From: Verrucomicrobiales bacterium
GTDB lineage: Bacteria; Verrucomicrobiota; Verrucomicrobiia; Verrucomicrobiales; V1-33
Length of the DNA: 6,716 nucleotides
Assembly: GCA_028293305.1 (NCBI GenBank)
Contig: JAQGPD010000216.1
Span: forward strand, 1-6,716
Direction: 5' to 3'
This document shows, piece after piece, positions 1 through 5,583 of this stretch (its first letter is position 1; each line of letters begins with the position of its first letter). The notes beneath the pieces are model-generated. The model made no database searches, was not told the origin of the DNA, and saw only the letters and a program-made list of their open reading frames with translations. Both the position numbers and the translations under genes were made by a program.

Positions 1-1
1 C

Positions 2-1201
2 CCCACCGGACGCTGTGCCGCCCTGCTTCCACTGCTGTTCCTCCTGCTGGCCCCCGCCTGCCGGAAGGAATCCGCGGGCCCCCCGGGAGCAGGGACGGCA
101 CCAGGCGCCGGACCGCCCCCGCCCGCCGAAGTCAGCGTCGTCACCGTGGAGTCCTCGGCCGTCCCCATCACCGCCGAACTCCCCGGCCGCCTAACGGAAG
201 TCCGCGTTGCCGAAGTCCGCGCGCGGGCCACCGGGATTTTGCTGAAACGCCGCTTTGAGGAAGGAGCCCAGGTCCAGGAGGGGCAGTTGTTATTTGAAAT
301 CGATCCCGCGCCGCTCGAAGCCACCCTGAAAAGCGCCGAGGCCAACCTCGCCAAAGCCGAAGCGAATGCCGCGCAGGTCCGCTCCCGGGCCGTCCGCTAC
401 AAAACCCTGGTAGGAAAAAACGCCGTCAGCAGTCAGGAAAACGAGGACGCCATCGCCGCCGCCGCCCAGGGCGAAGCCGAAATCCTCGTCGCCCGCGCCG
501 CCCTCGACACCGCGAAACTGAACCTCGGCTACACGAAGGTCACCGCCCCCATCACCGGCCGCATCAGCGAGGCCAAAGTCACCGAAGGCGCCCTCGTCAG
601 CTCCACGGAAAGCACCCCCCTGGCCATCATCCGGCAGCTGGATCCTATCTACTTCGACTTCACCCAATCCAGCACCGAAACCCTCCGCCTCCGCCGCGCG
701 CTGGAGGATGGCACTTTGAAAAAAACCGGCGATGCCGCTGCGGAAATCCACCTCCTTCTGGACGACGGCACCGCCTACCCCACGCCTGGAAAACTCCTCT
801 TCACCGGCGTCTCCGTGGAGCCGACCACCGGCACCCTGCCGCTGCGCGCCGAGTTCCCCACTCCCTCCCAAATGCTCCTTCCCGGCATGTTTGCCAGGGC
901 CCGCCTGCAACAAGCCGTCAACGCCTCCGCCCTCACGCTGCCCCAGCGCGTCGTCACCCGGAATGGCGATGGCACCGGCACGGTGATGGTCGTGACGCCT
1001 GACAACAAAGTCGAGCCCCGCATCATCCAGGCCGACCGCGCGGTCGGCAACCGCTGGGTCGTCAGCAGCGGACTCAAAGCCGGCGAGCGCGTCATCATCG
1101 AAGGCGTCCAAAAAGCCCGTCCTGGCTCCACCGTCAAACCAGTCCCCTTCACCGCCGCCCTGGCAGAAAACCAGACGCCGCCCCCAGTCCCCAAAACCTA
1201 A
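2..1201 (+). CDS. acrA: RND efflux periplasmic adaptor (AcrA/MexA-type lipoprotein), 5' partial
   Basis: This is the membrane fusion protein that bridges an RND permease and an outer-membrane channel in the periplasm. It is open from the first in-frame codon of the window (399 codons visible), with no acceptable start before GTG 146, so its true start lies just upstream of the window. The 146 GTG cannot be the start because it would remove the signal peptide. The first visible residues form a hydrophobic stretch ending LLLAPAC, with the likely lipidated Cys at bases 59-61, followed by a Gly/Pro/Ala-rich linker. Counting from base 2, the AcrA order follows: ELPGR strand (~59-63), first lipoyl half (~67-100), Ala/Glu-rich helical hairpin (~102-175), second lipoyl half with LGYTKVTAPITGRI (~175-188), beta-barrel from LDPIYFDFTQSS (~213), LLPGMFARARL, then the membrane-proximal domain ending near LKAGERVIIEGVQKARPG. 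Residues APAC are a slightly irregular lipobox (Pro at -2). The permease follows 66 bp later. Family is clear; substrates are not predictable. Confidence 0.95.
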   Translation, partial: PTGRCAALLPLLFLLLAPACRKESAGPPGAGTAPGAGPPPPAEVSVVTVESSAVPITAELPGRLTEVRVAEVRARATGILLKRRFEEGAQVQEGQLLFEIDPAPLEATLKSAEANLAKAEANAAQVRSRAVRYKTLVGKNAVSSQENEDAIAAAAQGEAEILVARAALDTAKLNLGYTKVTAPITGRISEAKVTEGALVSSTESTPLAIIRQLDPIYFDFTQSSTETLRLRRALEDGTLKKTGDAAAEIHLLLDDGTAYPTPGKLLFTGVSVEPTTGTLPLRAEFPTPSQMLLPGMFARARLQQAVNASALTLPQRVVTRNGDGTGTVMVVTPDNKVEPRIIQADRAVGNRWVVSSGLKAGERVIIEGVQKARPGSTVKPVPFTAALAENQTPPPVPKT

Positions 1202-1211
1202 CACCCAATCC

Positions 1212-1259
1212 TTTCCATATTTCCAAATTTCTTAATTTCCTAATTTCCTAATTTCCCCC
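1212..1259 (+). repeat. Six-unit 8-bp tandem repeat in the adaptor-permease spacer
   Basis: Starting at 1212, six consecutive 8-base units each begin TTTC: TTTCCATA, TTTCCAAA, TTTCTTAA, TTTCCTAA, TTTCCTAA and TTTCCCCC. Units four and five are identical and the others differ by one to three bases. The array occupies most of the 66-bp gap between the two pump genes and runs into a 16-base pyrimidine-only tract (1252-1267) that touches the permease ATG. No purine-rich Shine-Dalgarno sequence is present. The repeat is directly visible. Any effect on translation or any length variation is inference; it may simply be a degenerating simple-sequence repeat. Confidence 0.8.
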
Positions 1260-1267
1260 CCTCTCCC

Positions 1268-4200
1268 ATGGCCCGTTTTTTCATCGACCGCCCGGTCTTC
1301 GCCTGGGTCGTGGCCCTGCTGATTATTTTGCTGGGCAGCCTCGCCCTGACAAGTCTGCCTGTCGCGCAATATCCGACCATCGCGCCGCCCGCCATTTCCG
1401 TCACGGCCAACTACGCCGGCGCCTCCGCCGAGACTTTGCAGGACACCGTGACTTCCGTTATCGAGCAACAGCTCAACGGGATCGACAACCTGCTATACAT
1501 GAGTTCGAACAGCGACGCCAGCGGGCTCGCCACGGTGACGCTTTACTTCCTGCCAGGGACCAATGCCGACACCGCCCAGGTGCAGGTGCAAAACAAGGTC
1601 CAGCTCGCCACGCCCAGCCTGCCGCAGACCGTGCAGCAGCAAGGCGTCGTCGTCGCCAAGGCCACGAAAAATTTCATGCTCATCGTCACGCTTTCCACCA
1701 CGGACGGCAGCATGGATGAGGTCGCCCTCGGCAACTACATCGCCAGCAGTGTGCTCGATCCCATCCGCCGCGTCTCGGGCGTTGGCGAGGCCAACATGTT
1801 CGGCACGGAATACGCCATGCGCATCTGGCTGGACCCTGACAAACTCCGCGGATTCAGCCTGACGCCCGCCGACGTCTCCGCCGCCCTGCGCGCGCAAAAC
1901 GCCCAGGTGCCCGTCGGCCAGCTCGGGGCCCGGCCCGCCACGGATGGCCAGCAGCTCAATGTGATTGTCCAGGGCCGCACCACCCTGCGGACGCCGCAGC
2001 AGTTTGAAAAAATCCTCCTGCGCGTGAATCCTGACGGCTCGCGCGTGCTGCTCGCGGACGTCGCCCGCGTTGAACTCGGCGGTCAGGACTACAGCACCCA
2101 GGCCCGCGTGAACGGCCGGCCTTCCAGCGCCGTCGCGGTGAAACTATCCCCTTCCGCCAACGCCCTTTCCACGGCGGAAAATGTCAGGAAGAAAATCGCG
2201 GAACTCCAGGAATTTTTCCCGCCTGGCGTGGTGGTGGACTACCCGCTGGACACCTCCGCCTTTGTCAAAATCTCCATCGAGGAAGTGGTCAAGACGCTCG
2301 TGGAAGCCATGGTCCTGGTCTTCCTGGTGATGTATCTTTTCCTGCAAAACATCCGCACCACGCTCATCCCCACCATCGTGGTTCCTATCGCTTTGCTGGG
2401 CACCTTCGCCACCATGCTGGCGTTCGGATTCACCATCAATGTGCTCACCATGTTCGGCCTGGTTTTGGCGATCGGCATCCTTGTGGACGACGCGATTGTG
2501 GTGGTGGAAAATGTCGAGCGCATCATGAGTGAGGAAGGATTGCCGCCGCTCGAAGCCACGCGCAAAGCCATGAGCCAGATCACGGGAGCGCTCATCGGCA
2601 TCACCCTGGTGCTGACGGCGGTCTTCATTCCCATGGCGTTTTTCGGCGGCTCCGTCGGCGTCATTTACAAGCAATTTTCCTTCGCCCTGGTGGTCTCGAT
2701 GATCTTCTCCGTGATCCTCGCGCTGAGTCTGACGCCCGCCCTTTGCGCCACGCTGTTGAAGCCGGTGGAAAAAGGGCACCATCACGAAAAGCGCGGATTT
2801 TTTGGTTGGTTCAACCGCAGCTTCGCGTCCGCCACGACGCGTTATCAAAAAATCGTGGGCGGCATGCTGAAGCGCACCGGCATCTTCATGGCCAGCCTCG
2901 CGGTCATCACCGCGCTCATGGGTTGGCTGTATGTGAGGCTGCCTTCCTCCTTCCTCCCGGCGGAGGACCAGGGATATTTTCTAACCGTTATCCAGCTTCC
3001 GCCCGGAGCCACCCAGGAGCGGAATCTGGAGGTCATCAAGCAGGTCGAAAACTACTACGGCGCGCAGCCGGAAATCGAGAGCTACATCACCGTGGCCGGC
3101 TTCAGCCAAAACGGACGCGGGCAGAATGCCGCCATCGCGTTTGCCCGCATGAAGGATTGGAAACTGCGGTCCGGCGAAGCCCACACCGTGCAGGCGGTCA
3201 TCGGCCGCGCCTTCGGCACCTTCGCGGGCATCAAGGACGCCATCATTGTTCCTATCAATCCACCGCCGATCAGCGACCTGGGAAATGCCGTCGGCTTCGA
3301 CCTGCAACTCCAGGACCGGGGCGGCGTGGGGCATGAAAAATTCGTCGCCGCGCGCTCGGAATTGCTGAGGCTCGCCAATCAGGATCCGCGTATCACCGGC
3401 GTCCGCATGCAGGGACTGGAGGACGCCGCGCAGCTCCGGATTGAACTCGACGAGGACAAAGCCGTGGCGCTGGGCGTCTCGCCGGAGGACGTGAATTCCA
3501 CGCTGAGCACCGCCTTCGGATCCAGTTATGTGAACAACTTCGTCAACGGAAACCGCGTCCAGCGCGTCATCGTGCAGCTGGATGCGAAGCACCGGATGCT
3601 GCCCGAGGATATCGGCAAAATATTTGTCAGGAACAAAACCGGCGGCATGGTCCCCGTCGCCGCGTTCACCCGTCAGTCGTGGACCGGTGGCTCGCCGCAG
3701 CTGCAACGCTATAACGGATTTCCCTCCACCGAAATCCTGGGCACTGCGGCGCCTGGCCGCAGCACCGGCGAGGCCATGCAGGCCATGGAGGAACTCATCG
3801 CCAAACTCCCGCGCGTCATTGGTTTTGAATGGACCGGCCAGTCCTACGAGGAACGGCTGTCCGGCTCCCAGGCGCCCGCGCTGTATGCGCTTTCGCTGCT
3901 CATTGTGTTCCTTTGTCTGGCCGCGCTGTATGAAAGCTGGTCCATCCCACTATCTGTTATTCTGGTGGTGCCGCTGGGCATCATCGGAGCGCTCCTGGCG
4001 GTGACTTTGCGGGGTCTGCCTAACGATGTCTATTTCAAAGTCGGACTCCTGACCGTGGTGGGGCTTTCCACGAAGAATGCCATCCTGATCATCGAGTTCG
4101 CCAAGGACCTCATGGAGCAGCGCGGCATGGGACTGATCGAAGCCACGCTGGAGGCGGTGCACCAGCGGCTGCGGCCGATTCTGATGACATCGTTCGCCTT

Positions 4201-4468
4201 CATCCTCGGCGTCATGCCGCTGGCGCTCAGCACCGGTGCCGGCTCCGCCAGTCAGAACGCTATCGGGACTGGGGTGGTCGGCGGCATGATCACCGCGACG
4301 GTCCTGGCCATCTTCCTGGTGCCGGTGTTTTTTGTGGTGGTGCGCCGCCTGGTCACGCGCTGCCGGCCCCCGCAGGGCAAGGCACCGGATTCCGCTGCGC
4401 TGCCTGCGTTCTCCGGGAATGACGGAGATGATTCAACGGCGCCACCGCAGTCCGCACCAGTTGTTTGA
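1268..4468 (+). CDS. acrB: RND multidrug efflux permease (AcrB/MexB family, HAE-1 type)
   Basis: This is an inner-membrane trimeric proton/drug antiporter, 1066 aa against 1049 for E. coli AcrB; about 20 of the extra residues are a polar C-terminal tail. ATG 1268 gives MARFFIDRPVFAWV, the usual family N-terminus, although no Shine-Dalgarno precedes it. The architecture is standard: TM1 (~10-28), a large periplasmic porter/docking loop, TM2-6 (~338-490), TM7 (~535-555), a second loop, and TM8-12 (~866-1030). The proton relay is complete: D407 and D408 in GILVDDAIVVVENVER, K936 in GLSTKNAILIIEF, and R967 and T974 in RLRPILMTS (AcrB D407, D408, K940, R971, T978). In the drug pocket F136, F178, F612 (AcrB F615) and F625 (AcrB F628) are kept. 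AcrB Y327, F610, F617, F664 and F666 are replaced by Leu, Ile, Gln, Val and Ile, so specificity may differ. It probably shares a transcript with the adaptor. No outer-membrane channel gene follows. Confidence 0.97.
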   Translation: MARFFIDRPVFAWVVALLIILLGSLALTSLPVAQYPTIAPPAISVTANYAGASAETLQDTVTSVIEQQLNGIDNLLYMSSNSDASGLATVTLYFLPGTNADTAQVQVQNKVQLATPSLPQTVQQQGVVVAKATKNFMLIVTLSTTDGSMDEVALGNYIASSVLDPIRRVSGVGEANMFGTEYAMRIWLDPDKLRGFSLTPADVSAALRAQNAQVPVGQLGARPATDGQQLNVIVQGRTTLRTPQQFEKILLRVNPDGSRVLLADVARVELGGQDYSTQARVNGRPSSAVAVKLSPSANALSTAENVRKKIAELQEFFPPGVVVDYPLDTSAFVKISIEEVVKTLVEAMVLVFLVMYLFLQNIRTTLIPTIVVPIALLGTFATMLAFGFTINVLTMFGLVLAIGILVDDAIVVVENVERIMSEEGLPPLEATRKAMSQITGALIGITLVLTAVFIPMAFFGGSVGVIYKQFSFALVVSMIFSVILALSLTPALCATLLKPVEKGHHHEKRGFFGWFNRSFASATTRYQKIVGGMLKRTGIFMASLAVITALMGWLYVRLPSSFLPAEDQGYFLTVIQLPPGATQERNLEVIKQVENYYGAQPEIESYITVAGFSQNGRGQNAAIAFARMKDWKLRSGEAHTVQAVIGRAFGTFAGIKDAIIVPINPPPISDLGNAVGFDLQLQDRGGVGHEKFVAARSELLRLANQDPRITGVRMQGLEDAAQLRIELDEDKAVALGVSPEDVNSTLSTAFGSSYVNNFVNGNRVQRVIVQLDAKHRMLPEDIGKIFVRNKTGGMVPVAAFTRQSWTGGSPQLQRYNGFPSTEILGTAAPGRSTGEAMQAMEELIAKLPRVIGFEWTGQSYEERLSGSQAPALYALSLLIVFLCLAALYESWSIPLSVILVVPLGIIGALLAVTLRGLPNDVYFKVGLLTVVGLSTKNAILIIEFAKDLMEQRGMGLIEATLEAVHQRLRPILMTSFAFILGVMPLALSTGAGSASQNAIGTGVVGGMITATVLAIFLVPVFFVVVRRLVTRCRPPQGKAPDSAALPAFSGNDGDDSTAPPQSAPVV

Positions 4469-4544
4469 TCCCGCTCGAAATCAGGGATCCGGTGCTGGCG
4501 GGGCAACCTTACATCGATAGCGGTAGTTGTGTTATCCATTTTTG

Positions 4545-4570
4545 TTGGCAATGGGTATAATTTGGCAATG
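4545..4570 (+). promoter_or_regulatory. Direct repeat TTGGCAATG flanking a TATAAT box
   Basis: TTGGCAATG occurs exactly at 4545-4553 and again at 4562-4570, a 17-bp period, with a perfect TATAAT (4556-4561) in the 8-base gap. The only -35 candidate at a sensible distance is TTATCC (4532-4537, 18-bp spacer), which matches TTGACA at just three of six positions. The second copy runs into a small palindrome, CAATG-AC-CATTG (4566-4577). A promoter overlapped by paired activator or repressor sites is a reasonable reading. It could drive purEK from far upstream or a short RNA through the palindrome. No regulator is identifiable, and chance in an AT-rich patch remains possible. Confidence 0.4.
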
Positions 4571-4634
4571 ACCATTGGAGGTTTATCCGCATTCCTTTTT
4601 GCTCGGTTACTGTAATGAGTTCACGTGGGAAAGG

Positions 4635-4746
4635 TGCCGATGCTCTGCAAAACCGAGGCGGCCGGGGCGACTTGCAAAGTCGCGGTCCTTTGGGCCCGTC
4701 CCGCAAAGAGGACCGCGACTTTGGAAGTCGCCCCGGAGCATCGGCA
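4635..4746. repeat. 112-bp nested inverted repeat (REP/MITE-like, cruciform-capable)
   Basis: The outer arms TGCCGATGCTC (4635-4645) and GAGCATCGGCA (4736-4746) pair perfectly over 11 bp. The inner arms 4664-4689 and 4709-4734 pair at 25 of 26 positions, the only mismatch being G4674 opposite G4724, around a 19-base loop. Each inner arm is itself a hairpin: GCGACTT-GCA-AAGTCGC (4667-4683) and GCGACTT-TGG-AAGTCGC (4715-4731). The region can therefore fold as one long stem or as two short ones. The left side carries an unpaired 18-base insert (4646-4663) against one base on the right. No U-tract follows on either strand, which argues against an intrinsic terminator. No target-site duplication is evident. 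It is probably a dispersed intergenic repeat, but copy number cannot be seen from one window. Confidence 0.85.
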
Positions 4747-4887
4747 GTTCCGCGAATATCCCAACAGAAAATCACGCAAGTCACGGGTCCGCTACGCGGT
4801 CGGTTGCTTTCGTGGCCACCGGCAGCCGCTCAATCTGAAAGGTTGTGGGATGACGGCTTGGCCAAAAAGCCTATATCTTTGTGGAAT

Positions 4888-4896
4888 TGTTATGAT
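4888..4896 (+). promoter_or_regulatory. Extended -10 promoter candidate for purEK
   Basis: TG-T-TATGAT at 4888-4896 is an extended -10 element: TGN followed by a hexamer matching TATAAT at five of six positions. No good -35 lies 16-18 bases upstream, which is tolerated for extended -10 promoters in well-studied sigma-70 systems. Transcription would begin near 4903, giving a leader of about 90 nt before the purE ATG. Position and strand fit purEK. The call rests on a short motif, and promoter consensus in this organism is unknown. Confidence 0.4.
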
Positions 4897-4916
4897 CCGG
4901 CCGGGCTGGTGGTCGT

Positions 4917-4977
4917 GGGGGGAGAAGGGGTCCCGACGGCTTGGCGTTCGTTCCCCGCTTGCAGCAGGCCTCCCCCC
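4917..4977 (+). promoter_or_regulatory. G/C stem in the presumed purE leader
   Basis: GGGGGGAG (4917-4924) is the exact reverse complement of CTCCCCCC (4970-4977), giving an 8-bp stem with seven G-C pairs that encloses 45 nt and ends 15 nt before the purE ATG. If transcribed, it would be stable enough to affect access to the start region. I do not see the conserved core of the purine (guanine/adenine) riboswitch known from Firmicutes purE operons. Function is inference, and G/C runs can pair by chance in DNA of this composition. Confidence 0.3.
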
Positions 4978-4992
4978 GGCGCACTGCGGACG

Positions 4993-5583
4993 ATGGCCAC
5001 GAGGAAAAAAACGACCGCCGCCCGTCCCGCATCCCCCCCGAAATCCACCCGCTCCGGTCCGCCCGCGGCCGACCCGGCCCATGCTCCGGCCCCGGGAACG
5101 CGTGTTGGCATTATCATGGGCAGCATTTCGGATTGGGGCACCATGGAACATGCCGCCGAGATCCTGACCGATTTTGGAATCGCCTATGAAACCCGCGTCG
5201 TCAGCGCGCACCGCACCCCGGCGCTGCTCGTGGAGTATGCGGAAACCGCGCAGGAACGCGGCCTTCAAGTCATCATCGCCGGAGCCGGCGGGGCCGCCCA
5301 TCTGCCGGGCATGACCGCCAGCATGACCCCGCTGCCGGTGCTAGGCGTGCCGGTGGAATCCAAGGCGCTGAAAGGCATGGACTCCCTGCTGAGCATCGTG
5401 CAGATGCCTGGCGGCGTGCCCGTCGGCACCTTCGCCATTGGGAAAGCCGGAGCCATCAATGCCGCGCTTTTCGCCGCTTCCATCCTGGCCCTCACCGATC
5501 CCGGAACCGCCGCGCGTCTGAAACAATTCCGCGACCGCCAAACCGCCAAAGTGTTAGCCTCCCAGGCTGAATTGCCCGCATGA
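4993..5583 (+). CDS. purE: N5-carboxyaminoimidazole ribonucleotide mutase, PurE class I
   Basis: This cytoplasmic enzyme of de novo purine synthesis converts N5-CAIR to CAIR, taking the product of PurK. From ATG 4993 it is 196 aa, against 169 in E. coli. Residues 38-190 align throughout with class I PurE: phosphate-binding GSISDW (43-48), SAHRTP (71-76) with H73 matching E. coli H45, GAGGAAHLPGM (97-107), LGVPVESKAL, and the QMPGGVPVGTFAIGKAGA stretch. Residues 1-37 are an extension rich in Ala, Pro, Lys and Arg with no domain. The next in-frame ATG (5116) lies inside the GS-SD motif and would destroy the site, so 4993 is the best start even though upstream sequence has only a weak GCGGA near it. 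The frame stays open back to ATG 4615, but that stretch translates the palindromic repeat and is unlikely to be protein. The stop overlaps purK (ATGA), indicating translational coupling. Confidence 0.95.
   Translation: MATRKKTTAARPASPPKSTRSGPPAADPAHAPAPGTRVGIIMGSISDWGTMEHAAEILTDFGIAYETRVVSAHRTPALLVEYAETAQERGLQVIIAGAGGAAHLPGMTASMTPLPVLGVPVESKALKGMDSLLSIVQMPGGVPVGTFAIGKAGAINAALFAASILALTDPGTAARLKQFRDRQTAKVLASQAELPA

Larger units (their letters stand above)
4469..4992. other. Gene-free spacer between the pump and purE
   Basis: These 524 bases carry no coding region I can support. Bases 4501-4620 are visibly more AT-rich than the surroundings and contain a direct repeat around TATAAT. Bases 4635-4746 are a nested inverted repeat. 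Bases 4747-4880 show nothing convincing beyond a 4-bp CCGC/GCGG hairpin near 4785-4795. Bases 4888-4977 hold a promoter candidate and a G/C stem leading into purE. All three + strand frames are partly open here because stop codons are scarce in GC-rich DNA. The resulting translations cross the palindrome, are low-complexity Arg/Gly/Pro/Ser sequence and resemble no family I recognise. Confidence 0.7.

Noticed and set aside
146..148. GTG 146 as the adaptor start codon
   Set aside because: Starting here would remove the visible hydrophobic signal peptide and Cys, and would begin inside the first conserved strand of the AcrA fold.
290..1204. Long minus-strand open frames over the adaptor (304 and 139 codons)
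   Set aside because: They lie antisense to a well-matched AcrA-family gene, and their translations are low-complexity Gly/Asp/Arg sequence with no family resemblance; they are produced by GC-rich codon bias.
2144..3706. Minus-strand open frames inside the permease (up to 241 codons)
   Set aside because: They are shadows of the AcrB-family frame; the His/Asp/Arg-rich translations show no domain, and the sense frame is conserved end to end.
4467..4489. GATCCC/GGGATC hairpin overlapping the permease stop codon as a terminator
   Set aside because: It has only a 6-bp stem and an 11-nt loop, overlaps the stop, and no T-tract follows, so it is not a credible intrinsic terminator.
4635..4746. CRISPR or tRNA-like interpretation of the repeated 7-mers
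   Set aside because: The four copies form two inverted pairs and are not evenly spaced direct repeats with spacers, and no cloverleaf, T-loop or anticodon arm can be drawn.
4575..4838. Possible small gene with GGAGG at 4577-4581
   Set aside because: The GGAGG has no ATG, GTG or TTG at a proper distance downstream (the next ATG is 4615, 33 nt away), and the frame runs through the inverted repeat with compositionally odd product.
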